A stretch of 64,000 nt of DNA from Acidobacteriaceae bacterium KBS 89 (GCA_000381605.1 KB906757.1:310001-374000); one strand, 5' to 3'. Shown: positions 46,089 to 55,260, numbered from the stretch's first letter. Notes: generated by a model from the sequence alone, not told the origin. Program-made: numbers and translations.

Positions 46089-47654
46089 GCCAGGCAAATC
46101 TTTAGAACCAAGTCGATCGACAAGCTGATCTCTGAATCGGAGAGGCCCGAACACGCGTTGAAGAAGACGCTTGGGCCGGTCTCGTTGACGGCGCTGGGCA
46201 TTGGCGCGGTAATTGGCTCCGGCATCTTTACCGTGATCGGCACGGCGATCGGCGGCAATCCTGCGAAGATCGCGGACTGGAAAGGGTCGCCCATCCTCGA
46301 CCTCATCGTGGGGTGGTTGCATCACACCAGCGGTGCGGTCGCGGGACGCCCCGGCGCGGGGCCCGCGCTGGCTTTGTCGCTGGTGCTGGTGGCCATCGTG
46401 TGCGCGCTGACGGGGCTCTGCTATGCGGAGTTGGCGTCGATGATTCCGATTGCCGGGTCTGCGTACACCTACACGTATGCGACCCTGGGAGAGCTGATTG
46501 CCTGGGTTATTGGCTGGGATCTGATCCTGGAGTACGCCTTTAGCAACATGAGCGTCAGCGTTGGCTTCGCGGCGCATGTGGTGGCGCTGCTGGAATGGAT
46601 AGGGATACCTTTGTCTCCGAAGTGGTTGTCGCCGGCTTACCTGCCGCTTGGCCTGCAGGATCTGCAGGGCAAGGACATCTACGCCAGCGGTTGGCACGCG
46701 GGATTCAACATTCCCGCCTTCCTGATTGTGATGCTCCTGACTGTGGTGCTGGTGCGAGGCATTCGGGAGTCGGCGCGGACCAACAACATCATGGTGCTGG
46801 TCAAGATCGGGGCGATTCTACTGTTCGTCTTCTTCGGTCTGAGCTTTATTCATCCGGCAAACTACACGCCCTTCTCGCCGAACGGATGGTCGGGTGTGCT
46901 CGCGGGTGGTTCGATCATCTTCTTCACGTATATCGGATTCGATTCGGTCTCGACGGCCAGCGAGGAGTGCAGGCAGCCCAGACGCGATGTCCCGATCGGA
47001 ATTCTGGCGACGCTGATGATCTGCACGATTCTGTATATCGGTGTTGCGGTGGTTCTGACCGGGATGGTGCCGTGGCTGTCGGTCGCGGGCGATGCGGCTC
47101 CGGTCGTGAATGCTCTGAAGAGGGTGGCATTGACGCCAGATGGCCACAGACTGCATTGGGTGCAACTGGCGGTTCTGATCGGTGCGCTGGTCGGGATGGT
47201 GTCGTCGATCCTCGTGTTTCAGTTGGGGCAGGCGCGGGTCTGGTTTGCCATGTCTCGCGACCGGTTGTTGCCCGATGCCTTCAGCAAGGTTCATCCGCGG
47301 TTTCGGACGCCGGCGTTCGCGACCTGGGTCGCAGGCGTCCTCGTGGCGATTCCGGCGGGGTTGTTTGATGTAGGGACGTTCGCCGAGATGTCGAATATTG
47401 GTACGTTGTTCGCGTTTGTGCTGGTTTCGGTCGGGGTCGTTGTTCTGAGATACAGAGAGCCGGAGAGGCATCGCGGGTTCCGCGTGCCGTTTGGACCGGT
47501 GATCCCGATTCTGTCGGTTCTCTTCTGCATCCTGTTGATGGCGGGTTTGCCAGCGATTACGTGGGTGAGGTTCTTTGTGTGGCTGATTGTCGGGTTGGTG
47601 GTTTACTTCTTCTACAGCCGCAAGCGGAGTGAGTTTTACTCGCCTAAAGTCTAG
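46086..47654 (+). CDS. APC-family amino-acid permease (CAT/YfnA type)
   Basis: 522 residues if started at CTG 46086; the first conventional start, TTG 46158, would cut off the family's conserved N-terminus, which is read here as QIFRTKSIDKLISESERPEH followed by ALKKTLGPVSLTALGIGAVIG. About 12-14 transmembrane helices; GSGIFTVIG, AELASMIPIAGSAYTY, WVIGWDLILEYAFSN, FFTYIGFDSVSTASEECRQP and MSRDRLLPDAFSKVH are hallmarks of cationic amino-acid transporter-like permeases. Nine bases before the adenosine deaminase gene, same direction. Substrate probably a neutral or cationic amino acid. Confidence 0.88.
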   Translation: MARQIFRTKSIDKLISESERPEHALKKTLGPVSLTALGIGAVIGSGIFTVIGTAIGGNPAKIADWKGSPILDLIVGWLHHTSGAVAGRPGAGPALALSLVLVAIVCALTGLCYAELASMIPIAGSAYTYTYATLGELIAWVIGWDLILEYAFSNMSVSVGFAAHVVALLEWIGIPLSPKWLSPAYLPLGLQDLQGKDIYASGWHAGFNIPAFLIVMLLTVVLVRGIRESARTNNIMVLVKIGAILLFVFFGLSFIHPANYTPFSPNGWSGVLAGGSIIFFTYIGFDSVSTASEECRQPRRDVPIGILATLMICTILYIGVAVVLTGMVPWLSVAGDAAPVVNALKRVALTPDGHRLHWVQLAVLIGALVGMVSSILVFQLGQARVWFAMSRDRLLPDAFSKVHPRFRTPAFATWVAGVLVAIPAGLFDVGTFAEMSNIGTLFAFVLVSVGVVVLRYREPERHRGFRVPFGPVIPILSVLFCILLMAGLPAITWVRFFVWLIVGLVVYFFYSRKRSEFYSPKV

Positions 47655-47663
47655 TATGGAAAG

Positions 47664-48704
47664 ATGGCACGAAAGCCGGCTAGGCAAGATGTTGAGATCG
47701 ATGTGGTTGATTGGCTGCGCAGGCTGCCGAAGGTCGAACTGCATCTGCATCTCGAGGGGACGATTCAGCCTGAGACGTTGCTGGAGTTGAGTCGACGGCA
47801 TGATGCGGAGCCCTTGACTCCGGAGGCGGCTAAGAAGCTCTATGTTTATGAGAACTTTTTGGGGTTCATGGACTCGTTCAAGGCGGTTTCGGCTCGGTTG
47901 AAGGGGCCGGACGACTATGAACTGATTACTTACAACATGATTCGGGACCTGGCGGCACAGGGTGTCGTGCACGCCGAGGTGTATATCTCGTTCGGGATTA
48001 TCTATTACTGGAAGAACGCTGAGGTTGAGCCGTACACCGAGGCGATCGAGCGTGGGCGAGTGCGGGGCGAGAAGGATTTCGGGACGACGGTGTACTGGTT
48101 GATCGATGCTGTGCGACACTTTGGCGCGGAGGAGGCTGCGAAGGTTTTTCGCAAGGCGGCTGAGCTGAGGGCGGTGTATCCGAGCATTGTGGGGATCGGG
48201 ATTGGTGGAGACGAGGCGCGAGGTGGTGCAGATCTGTTTCGCGAGTCGTATGCGGAGGCCAAGGCGGCGGGGCTAAGGCTGACGGCGCATGCGGGCGAGA
48301 CGATGGGGCCGGAGAGCATCTGGGCGGCGATCAACATCGGGGCGGAGCGTGTGGGCCATGCTCTATCCGCGCAGCACGACGTGGAGTTGCTGGAGGTGCT
48401 GGCGCAGAAGCAGGTTCCTCTCGAGCTGAATGTGACGAGCAATATCCGGACGGGGTGCTGCAAGAGCCTGGACGATCACCCGGTGAAGCAGTACTTCGAA
48501 TCGGGGCTGATGATCACGATCAACTCGGACGATCCGCCGATGTTTGGCAGCAACCTGCTGGAAGAGTATGTCTTGGTGCAGGAGCGTTTCGAGTTTTCGC
48601 TGGAGCAAATGCGGGAACTTGCGGCCAATTCCGTGGAGGCGAGTTTTCTGCCGCCGGAGCGGAAGCTGGAGCTGTTGCGACGGGTCGAGCAGTACGGATG
48701 GTGA
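47664..48704 (+). CDS. add: Adenosine deaminase-family enzyme
   Basis: 346 residues from ATG 47664. Amidohydrolase barrel with the zinc ligands and catalytic residues of adenosine deaminase: KVELHLHLEGT (two His), TAHAGE (His and catalytic Glu), VGHAL (His), INSDDPPMF (Asp pair). Converts adenosine-type nucleosides to inosine-type by hydrolytic deamination; related enzymes act on aminodeoxyfutalosine in menaquinone synthesis or on adenine, so the exact substrate is open. Follows the permease by nine bases. A terminator hairpin lies downstream. Confidence 0.88.
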   Translation: MARKPARQDVEIDVVDWLRRLPKVELHLHLEGTIQPETLLELSRRHDAEPLTPEAAKKLYVYENFLGFMDSFKAVSARLKGPDDYELITYNMIRDLAAQGVVHAEVYISFGIIYYWKNAEVEPYTEAIERGRVRGEKDFGTTVYWLIDAVRHFGAEEAAKVFRKAAELRAVYPSIVGIGIGGDEARGGADLFRESYAEAKAAGLRLTAHAGETMGPESIWAAINIGAERVGHALSAQHDVELLEVLAQKQVPLELNVTSNIRTGCCKSLDDHPVKQYFESGLMITINSDDPPMFGSNLLEEYVLVQERFEFSLEQMRELAANSVEASFLPPERKLELLRRVEQYGW

Positions 48705-48834
48705 AACCGGGGAGGGGTACCCCCCTTATTGCCCGCGCGTAAACCATTTCTATTCAATAGTTTACGGAACGAATTGACGCGCAAAATAGTCATAACAAAA
48801 GGGTTGCGTCCAAAATCGTGCATCTAAACGAGTT

Positions 48835-48877
48835 AGCCCCGGAGGAGGCTAAATCCCCGCGGGGCTGCTTGTTTTTG
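48835..48877 (+). terminator. Probable terminator downstream of the deaminase gene
   Basis: 7-bp arms AGCCCCG (48835-48841) and CGGGGCT (48860-48866), then GCTTGTTTTT. An inner GGAGG/CCTCC-like pairing is absent. Lies in the 368-base gap between the deaminase and cupin genes, which otherwise shows no gene. Confidence 0.6.
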
Positions 48878-49072
48878 ATCTCTAAATATCCAGTATACCG
48901 GCTCGAATATAACTAATTCGCCACTCGGATGTTATTGCCCCGTATAAAGTTAGATGGTTTTGGGGCTTGACATGCGATTTTTGGGCGGAAAAATGGCAAA
49001 GAAAAACGGTGCCACGAACAAAGGCAATAGAATGAGTTGCTTTTGCCGGAAATAATCCAACAGGAGCAAAAA

Positions 49073-49600
49073 ATGTCGACGACATCAAAGATGGTAGCGA
49101 TTCCGGCCGACGACCCCCGGCGGAATCTGGTGGTTGCAAACGCGGACGACGGCACTGCGCAGCATCTCGGAGTCGTGGGCGACACCTACACGATCCTGCT
49201 GTCCGGTATGGATACTGCAGGCCGATTCACGCTGATCGATATGCATGTTCCTCCTGGAGGGGGGCCTCCCCCGCACCGTCACGATTTCGAGGAGACCTTT
49301 GTTCTGCTCGACGGTGAACTGCAGGCTACGTTCCGTGGGGAGAAGCGTATGGTGCGCGCTGGAGAGACGATCCACATTCCAGCGAACGCTCCTCACCAAT
49401 TCCACAACGCCTCGTCGAAGCCGGTGAGGATGCTTTGCATCTGCTCGCCTGCAGGCCAGGAGGAGTTCTTCAAAGAGGTGGGAACAGTGGTTGCGACGCG
49501 TACCACTCCGCCTCCCAAGGTCGATCCAGCGCAGGAACCAGCATTCTTCAAGAAAGTGATGGAACTGGCTCGGAAGTACCGAACCGAGCTGCTCAAATGA
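49073..49600 (+). CDS. Cupin-domain protein
   Basis: 175 residues from ATG 49073, seven bases after AGGAG. Single cupin barrel: GGGPPPHRHDFEETFVLLDGEL (motif 1, His-x-His and Glu ligands) and IHIPANAPHQFHN (motif 2 His), followed by a helical tail (PAFFKKVMELARKYRTELL). Probably binds a divalent metal; enzymatic and sensor roles both occur in this family. No partner gene indicates the substrate. Confidence 0.85.
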   Translation: MSTTSKMVAIPADDPRRNLVVANADDGTAQHLGVVGDTYTILLSGMDTAGRFTLIDMHVPPGGGPPPHRHDFEETFVLLDGELQATFRGEKRMVRAGETIHIPANAPHQFHNASSKPVRMLCICSPAGQEEFFKEVGTVVATRTTPPPKVDPAQEPAFFKKVMELARKYRTELLK

Positions 49601-49751
49601 AGCGAAGTAGGGCGGATTTGAGACGAAGCACCGTGGGCTGACAGGTGGCGATTTGGTTTCAACGGACACGACTGTTCACAGGGTTCAACTTCTGGGAGAA
49701 TGTCCTTAGCACGCGGGCTCGACCTTAACTCTTCCTTGAGGAGGTCCCACC

Positions 49752-50708
49752 ATGGAACGCCGTGACTTTTTAAAACAGAGTGCACTTACCGCTGCCGCGG
49801 CCGCGAGTACCAGATTTTCAGCCGCTGCGGCACCCTCCACATCGATTGCGCGTAGGCCGCTGGGCAAGACGGGAGAGCATCTCTCGATCATTGGTTTTGG
49901 CGGCGTCGTGGTGATGAACGAGGATACGAGTCTCTCGAAGAATATTGTGGCGGAGGCGGTGGACCGCGGCATTAACTATTTTGATGTGGCGCCGAGTTAC
50001 GGCAACGCGCAGGAGCGTCTGGGTCCTGCCCTGGCGCCTTATCGCAAGAGCTGCTTTCTCGCCTGCAAGACGGAAGGGCGCTCGAAGGATGCCTCGCGCA
50101 AGCAACTGGAAGAGTCGCTGCGACTGTTGAAGACGGATCACCTGGATCTTTATCAGTTCCACGCTTTGACCAAGATGACCGAACTGGACGAAGTGATGGG
50201 CCCCGGCGGCGCCATGGAGACGATGGAAGCCGCGAAGAAGGAAGGCAAGATTCGCTACATCGGCTTCTCGGTGCACTCTGCGGAGACGGCCTTGGAGGCG
50301 ATGGACCGCTACAACTTCGATACGGTGCTTTTTCCGGTAAACTTTGTGCTCTTCACGCAGGCGAATTTTGGCCCGCAGATTCTGAAGCGCGCGCAGGCAA
50401 AGGGTATGGGCATCCTGGCCCTGAAGGCGATGGCAAAGACGGTGTGGCCAGCCGACCAGAAGAAGGACCATCCTGAGCCGAAGTGCTGGTATCAGCCTGC
50501 GGCCTTCCCTGACGAGGCCTCGCTAGGGTTGCGCTGGACGCTGGGGCATCCGATTACAGCGGCGCTCCCTCCCGGGCAGGAGAAGTATTTCCGGCTCGCG
50601 ATGGACGTGGCGCAGAACTACAAACCACTTGAACAGCACGAGGAGCACGCATTGCTGGCGCGGGCGACCGGCGTCGAGCCAATCTTCCATCTTGGAAACG
50701 ACGTGTAG
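49752..50708 (+). CDS. Aldo/keto reductase, Tat-exported
   Basis: 318 residues from ATG 49752, with GAGGAGG ten bases upstream. Twin-arginine leader MERRDFLKQSALTAAAAAS. The AKR barrel shows the catalytic tetrad: Asp in INYFDVAPSYG with its Tyr, Lys in FLACKTEGRS, His in LYQFHAL; GIGF-type cofactor turn in SIIGFGGVVV and YIGFSVHS. The C-terminal NADPH-binding part is short. Typical of the exported AKRs found next to sugar genes in Acidobacteriota. Substrate unknown; convergent with the next gene. Confidence 0.88.
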   Translation: MERRDFLKQSALTAAAAASTRFSAAAAPSTSIARRPLGKTGEHLSIIGFGGVVVMNEDTSLSKNIVAEAVDRGINYFDVAPSYGNAQERLGPALAPYRKSCFLACKTEGRSKDASRKQLEESLRLLKTDHLDLYQFHALTKMTELDEVMGPGGAMETMEAAKKEGKIRYIGFSVHSAETALEAMDRYNFDTVLFPVNFVLFTQANFGPQILKRAQAKGMGILALKAMAKTVWPADQKKDHPEPKCWYQPAAFPDEASLGLRWTLGHPITAALPPGQEKYFRLAMDVAQNYKPLEQHEEHALLARATGVEPIFHLGNDV

Positions 50709-50819
50709 CTAACTCAGATCCCCTTTGGGGACTACAGCCAGAAGAGCAAAGGCGACTACAAGGGCTGCGACGACTGAGGCGGCAACGACCTGAGCGGCGA
50801 AGGCGAACGAACGCTGTGG

Positions 50820-51404
50820 TTATCTGCCGTCCGGCGCGGGGACCATGACTGCGTTGGGGTCGACCTTGGGGATGCCGAAGTGGCCGCTTAGGTGGATGAG
50901 GTCGAGCGGGCGGAGTTCGCAGCTGATCTGGACGACGCTCATATCGCGCGGGGAGCGGGTGAGGACGGTGACGCCGGTGATATCGGGACCGGCGAAGCGG
51001 AGCCAGAGGTCGGTAACGGTGGAGTGGGGCTGGGCGGTGTTGGCGGGGGTCTGGTTGGCGTTGACCAGATGCTTCCATCCTGCGGCATGGTAGCCGGCGA
51101 TGATGGAGGCCATGGTCTCGGGAGTGTAGAAGGCAGGCCGCGGATAGTGGTAGTTATCGACCGAGATGCCGGTGAGGGCGGCGGCGGCGTGGTTGGCGTC
51201 GAGTCCGCCGGATTCGAGGAGGTTCTGGGCGATCTGGAGCTCGGAGCGGTCAAAGCTGAAGGAGGTGTGGGTAGCGGGCTGGTCCGCGAGGTTCATCAGG
51301 GCGCCATGCAGGTCGGGCGAAGGAGCGCCGGCCGTAGGCTGGGCAAGAACGATGGTGGCGGACAGAAGCGCGGGCAGCAGGAGGGTACGGACACGTTTGG
51401 TCAT
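50820..51404 (-). CDS. Secreted hypothetical protein
   Basis: 194 residues from ATG 51404, AGAGG upstream. Signal peptide MTKRVRTLLLPALLSATIVL cleaved near AQPTA. The mature part (FSFDRSELQIAQNLLESGG, NYHYPRPAFYTPETMASIIA, GPDITGVTVLTRSPRDMSV, LDLIHLSGHFGIPKVD) matches no family I know. In-frame after the stop, the next 36 codons (to 50709) would encode a hydrophobic helix, which could mean a recent stop mutation or chance. Confidence 0.7.
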   Translation of the reverse strand: MTKRVRTLLLPALLSATIVLAQPTAGAPSPDLHGALMNLADQPATHTSFSFDRSELQIAQNLLESGGLDANHAAAALTGISVDNYHYPRPAFYTPETMASIIAGYHAAGWKHLVNANQTPANTAQPHSTVTDLWLRFAGPDITGVTVLTRSPRDMSVVQISCELRPLDLIHLSGHFGIPKVDPNAVMVPAPDGR

Positions 51405-51542
51405 CTTGGCCTCTTCCCTGTTAGACACGGATTTTAGGCCAGAGTTATGGTGGCTGGGAAGAAAATGGCCCTGAATTGGGGCTGTAATCGACTCTCGCTG
51501 GCGGGCCGGAAAGCCGGACGACGGGCTGGCGATTAAGGCGCT

Positions 51543-52148
51543 TTAGTTGCTTCCATGTACGAGCAGACCAAAGCTGCCTGCGTCATACATGATTGAAACA
51601 CCGATGGCGATTAGAACCAGCGGAGCCACGCGCTGGCCGTAACGTCGGATTGGCTTGCCGAATCTGGGGTGGTGGACTAGCCAGTATGCAAAAAAGCACC
51701 AGAGACCAGTCATTACGGCGAAGATAAGGGCAAACATGCTGATTTCAATTGGAGAGCGAATCGCAAACGCAGGCATGTAGATGCCGAGGTTATCTGCACC
51801 GTTTGCGAGCGTGAGAAGAGCAACGGTCGCGACCCGCGTGTGCCTTCCTGTGTCGGGGTGTTCCAGACCGCTCTCGGCCTGCTCGCGATTGCGATAGAGA
51901 TCGAACAGTCTTTTCGTGCCCAAGGCTATCGCAACGATACCGAAGAGGCCGATGTAAGCGCGTGAGATCACAAGCGCAAGCAAGGAGCCCAACAGGCTAA
52001 GCGCGAACAAACCAGCGATTCCAACATATTGTCCGGTTACTATGTCTCTCGGTCGAAACTTTGGATCGGCAAAGAATCCGACGAGCACAAACATATCGTC
52101 CACGTTGGTCGAGGCGAAGAGCGCGATGGCCAAACCAGGTAGTCCCAA
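51543..52148 (-). CDS. CadD-like cadmium/cation resistance transporter
   Basis: 201 residues from TTG 52148, six bases after GAGG. Five or six transmembrane helices; the start LAIALFASTNVDDMFVLVGFF and the central VATVALLTLANGADNLGIYMPAF are the paired (S/N)xxDN(I/M) motifs of the CadD/LysE-like family. Such proteins give resistance to cadmium or export cations. Slightly shorter at the N-terminus than usual, so the start may be upstream. Follows the VWA gene, same direction. Confidence 0.82.
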   Translation of the reverse strand: MGLPGLAIALFASTNVDDMFVLVGFFADPKFRPRDIVTGQYVGIAGLFALSLLGSLLALVISRAYIGLFGIVAIALGTKRLFDLYRNREQAESGLEHPDTGRHTRVATVALLTLANGADNLGIYMPAFAIRSPIEISMFALIFAVMTGLWCFFAYWLVHHPRFGKPIRRYGQRVAPLVLIAIGVSIMYDAGSFGLLVHGSN

Positions 52149-52206
52149 TGTTGACCTCGGGGAGTGGCGACCTTACGCGGAAAATTAATCCTGTCGAAAT
52201 AAGGTC

Positions 52207-53385
52207 TTATTGGACGGGGCGGGGGGCGAAGTAGCCCTTCTGAGCGCGCACGTGATAGCGCGGGTCAGTGGCCTGGAGGTAGATGGTGCGGAAGGCACCG
52301 TCCATCTTGAGGCCTGCCGGGCGGTAGACGAGATGGTACTGGCTGCGGAGCTCTTCTTCGATGTTGTGGAAACCGATGGCGACGTCTTCGAGTTTGATGG
52401 GATAGAAGGCCTGGCCGCCGGTGGCCTCGGATATCTGGCGAAGGACCTCGTCGCCCTTGTCTTTACTGGGGCTGATGTTGGTGCTGATGGAGTAGACGAT
52501 GGTGTCGGCGCGCTGGCACATCTTGATGGCGTCGGACTCCTGAACGCGGCTGTAGTTGTCGTCGCCGTCAGAGACGAGGACGATGGCGCGGCGTACTGCA
52601 CCGACTTCCTGGAGGGTGAGCATCTGGTCTTTGCAGGTCTTGTAGAGGGCGTCGAAGAGTGCGGTGCCGCCGCCGGGGCGGAGCTTGCGAATGCCCTGGT
52701 TGAGGAGATCGACGTTGTTGGTGAAGTCCTGCGCGAGATCGGTCTGGATGTCGAATCCCTCGACGAAGGCGCGGTCGTTGAGGTGGAGGATCTGAAGGAA
52801 GAACTCGATGGCAGAGTCCTGCTCGAACTGGAAGCGCTGACGGATGGAGCTCGATGTGTCGAGCATGATGCCAACTCGCAAGGGGAGGTTCGTCTGCTGG
52901 GTGAAACGGAGGACGGCGAGGGGGGGACGGCCATCGTCGAGCAGGCCGAAGTTCTCACGCTTGAGGCCAGTGATGAACTTGCCCTTCTTGTCGGTGACGG
53001 TAAAGATCAGGTTGACTTCGTTGACCTGGACTTTGATGGTCTCGGTGGGCTGGTCCTGGTTGGGAAGGCTCGGTGTGGGGGACTGCTGCGCGGGGGCCAT
53101 TGGGGGTGGGGGCGCGGGTGTTGCAGCAGCGGGCTGCGCGGGTGTTGTTGCGGCGGGGGGTGGTGTGGACGCTGCCGGGGGCTGCGATTCAGCAGGGGTC
53201 TGGGTGGCGGGCGCGGCGGTTTGCTGAGGAGGCGCGGCGACAGGTGACGATGTGCTGGTTTGAGCGCGGAGAGGAGCGGCAGCAACGACCAGGGAGAAGA
53301 GGAAAACGGAGCTTAGAGGCCCCAAAACTCGGTTGGAACGGACGGAAACTTTCACTCCGCCAATTCTACCGGAACAGCGCGTCAA
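52207..53385 (-). CDS. Secreted VWFA-domain protein (acidobacterial VWFA-related family)
   Basis: 392 residues from TTG 53385, which overlaps the rluD stop (TTGA); GTG 53355 is an alternative. Signal peptide RVLGPLSSVFLFSLVVAAAP. Then a Pro/Ala/Thr/Gln-rich linker of about 80 residues, an immunoglobulin-like stretch (VNEVNLIFTVTDKKGKFITG) and a von Willebrand factor A domain: RVGIMLDTSSSIRQRF (MIDAS DxSxS), GGGTALFDALYKT (MIDAS Thr), RAIVLVSDGDDNYS (MIDAS Asp). Belongs to the TIGR03436-like family that is expanded in Acidobacteriota. Probably mediates protein binding outside the cell. Last gene of lgt-rluD-VWA. Confidence 0.88.
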   Translation of the reverse strand: MTRCSGRIGGVKVSVRSNRVLGPLSSVFLFSLVVAAAPLRAQTSTSSPVAAPPQQTAAPATQTPAESQPPAASTPPPAATTPAQPAAATPAPPPPMAPAQQSPTPSLPNQDQPTETIKVQVNEVNLIFTVTDKKGKFITGLKRENFGLLDDGRPPLAVLRFTQQTNLPLRVGIMLDTSSSIRQRFQFEQDSAIEFFLQILHLNDRAFVEGFDIQTDLAQDFTNNVDLLNQGIRKLRPGGGTALFDALYKTCKDQMLTLQEVGAVRRAIVLVSDGDDNYSRVQESDAIKMCQRADTIVYSISTNISPSKDKGDEVLRQISEATGGQAFYPIKLEDVAIGFHNIEEELRSQYHLVYRPAGLKMDGAFRTIYLQATDPRYHVRAQKGYFAPRPVQ

Positions 53386-54479
53386 TCGGTGCGAATTGCT
53401 TTGAGGAATGACTCCAGTTCGGCAGGGAGGGGGGCGTGGATGTCGAGCTGCTTGCCGGCTTGGGGATGGGTGAAAGAGAGGTGGGTGGCGTGGAGGAAGT
53501 TGCGGTCGAGTTGCAGCTCCGTGGCGAGGCCGGGGACGATGTGGGGAGCGCCATAGAGGGTGTCGCCGACGACGGGGTGGCCGAGGGACTGCAAGTGGAC
53601 GCGAATCTGGTGGGTGCGGCCGGTTTCGATGCGGACCTGGACGAGGGTGAAGGGGCCGTAGGGGGTGGTCAGGCGCTCGAGTACGTGGATGTGGGAGACG
53701 GCGGTGCGGCCGTCGGCACGGCGGGTGGTCATGCGGGTGCGGCGGATGAGGTCGCGGGCGATGGGAAGGGTAACGGTGGTGTCGTCCTTTTTGATGTGGC
53801 CGTGGACGAGGGCGATGTAGGTCTTGGCGACCTGGCGCTGGGAAAACATCTCTCCGAGCTTGCGGTGGGTGCTGTCGTCTTTGGCGACGAGGATGAGGCC
53901 GCTGGTCTGCTTGTCGAGGCGGTGGACTATGCCGGGGCGGAGGTCGCCGCCGATGTCGGAGAGTTTGGCGAAGTGGAAGAGGAGCGCGTTGACGAGAGTG
54001 CCGCGGTTGCGGGAGTCGTCCGTGGAGCCGGCGCCGGCGTGAACCATCATGCCCGCGGGTTTGTTGATGACGGCGAGGTGCTGGTCTTCGTGGAGGATGT
54101 CGAGGGGGATGTCTTCGGGGACAGCGTGGAGCGGGGCGGGTTGGGGAGTGCCTTCAATCTCGATGGACTCGCCGCCGTGGAGCTTTTGTTTGGGCTTGGC
54201 GGGGTGGCCGTCGACGCGGACCTGGCCGGCCTCGATGAGGAGCTGGACGCGGGCCCGGCTGATGTCGGGGAGTGCCTGAGCGAGGTACTGGTCGAGGCGG
54301 AGATTGGCGGCGGCGGGGTCGGCGATAAAGGTGCGGATGTCGGAGTCTTCTTCGAGGTCTTCGAAGTCGATGACGGGGACAGGTGGCGGGAGGATTTCTT
54401 CGACGCCCCGGGTTGCGACGTATTCGGGACGTACAGTGCGGCGGCGCTGGCCCTTGGGGAGCATGTTCTTAGACGGCAT
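53382..54479 (-). CDS. rluD: RluD-family 23S rRNA pseudouridine synthase
   Basis: 365 residues from ATG 54479, 11 bases inside the end of the Lgt-like gene; the frame is open to 54515. After a basic/acidic extension (about 45 residues, unusual) comes an S4 RNA-binding domain (LRLDQYLAQALPDISRARVQ, VDGHPAKPKQKLHGGE), then the catalytic domain: VINKPAGMMVHAG, RPGIVHRLDKQTSGLILVAK (catalytic Asp in HRLDKxTSG), RTHQIRVHLQSLGHPVVGD. Forms pseudouridines in helix 69 of 23S rRNA. Overlaps at both ends with its neighbours suggest one operon. Confidence 0.9.
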   Translation of the reverse strand: MPSKNMLPKGQRRRTVRPEYVATRGVEEILPPPVPVIDFEDLEEDSDIRTFIADPAAANLRLDQYLAQALPDISRARVQLLIEAGQVRVDGHPAKPKQKLHGGESIEIEGTPQPAPLHAVPEDIPLDILHEDQHLAVINKPAGMMVHAGAGSTDDSRNRGTLVNALLFHFAKLSDIGGDLRPGIVHRLDKQTSGLILVAKDDSTHRKLGEMFSQRQVAKTYIALVHGHIKKDDTTVTLPIARDLIRRTRMTTRRADGRTAVSHIHVLERLTTPYGPFTLVQVRIETGRTHQIRVHLQSLGHPVVGDTLYGAPHIVPGLATELQLDRNFLHATHLSFTHPQAGKQLDIHAPLPAELESFLKAIRTD

Positions 54480-55206
54480 GGGTGACCAGCTTTCGGGGTG
54501 GGAGGAGGAGAACAACGCCGGCGAGGGTGATCATGCCGAGAGAGATCCACTGGATGGGGTCGAGGAGGCCGGTGTCGGGGTAGGGCTGGCGGAAGAAGGT
54601 CAGGAGGAACTGTAGAGTGCCTGAGGCGGCGAGGGCGAGGGCGAAGGTGTCGCCGGAGTGCTGGCGCCGAGGCAGCCGTCGGAGGAGGACGACGGTCAGG
54701 AGAGACGCGGCGATTGCGGCGTAGAGGGCGACGGGATGGAGGCGGACGCTGTTGGGTGGGATGGGGAGGGCCCACGGGAGTTTGGTGGGAAGGCCGGCGT
54801 CGCTGCCTTCGGCGAAGTGACCGAGGGCGAGGAAGGCCCAGGTGAGGGTCGCGCAGGGCGCCCAGGCGTCGAGGGTGTCGAGGAGCGGGAGGTGGCGGAG
54901 GCGGAGGTAGATTGCCGCCGCGATGATGGTCAGCACAACGCCCGTGGGGTTGAGGGAGGGCACCATGAGCAGGAGGATGGGGTATTTAACGAAGATGCGC
55001 GGGTCGTCCGCGATGAGAAGAAGGCGGGAGAGAGCGAAAGCGGAGAGGAGGGTGAAGAGGCCGGCGTTCCAGAGCTTGTCGGGGATCAGGCCGACGATTG
55101 CGGCGGTTCGTAGGCTGAGGGTGAGCGCAGCCATGAGTCCCACGGCGGCGAGGACGCCGAAGGTGGGAAGAAGGAGATGGCCGGAGTGGAGAAGGTAGGG
55201 GTGCAT
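54469..55206 (-). CDS. Lgt-like (prolipoprotein diacylglyceryl transferase family) membrane protein, divergent
   Basis: 245 residues from ATG 55206, about 7 transmembrane helices. Start MHPYLLHSGHLLLPTFGVLAAVG is typical of acidobacterial Lgt. However, the Lgt signature (GRxGNFxNxE...) reads LGHFAEGSDAGLPTKLPWAL, and HPxxLYE reads HPVALYAA, so the residues normally needed for transfer (Arg and Asn/Glu of the signature) are missing or changed. It may be a diverged paralogue with another role rather than the main lipoprotein-maturing enzyme. Overlaps the rluD start by 11 bases. Confidence 0.75.
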   Translation of the reverse strand: MHPYLLHSGHLLLPTFGVLAAVGLMAALTLSLRTAAIVGLIPDKLWNAGLFTLLSAFALSRLLLIADDPRIFVKYPILLLMVPSLNPTGVVLTIIAAAIYLRLRHLPLLDTLDAWAPCATLTWAFLALGHFAEGSDAGLPTKLPWALPIPPNSVRLHPVALYAAIAASLLTVVLLRRLPRRQHSGDTFALALAASGTLQFLLTFFRQPYPDTGLLDPIQWISLGMITLAGVVLLLPPRKLVTHAV

Positions 55207-55260
55207 GCGAGCTTTGAGCTCTGGGTTATGAGCTTTTGGCTAAGAGCGGGTTAGCCGCTA

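Noticed and set aside
46818..48119. 433-codon leftward frame rich in Arg, His, Pro and Gln
   Set aside because: Antisense to the permease and deaminase genes; composition is that of a shadow frame.
52210..53247. 345-codon Gly/Val/Glu-rich rightward frame
   Set aside because: Antisense to the VWA-domain gene.
53436..54485. 349-codon rightward frame
   Set aside because: Antisense to rluD, which shows clear catalytic motifs.
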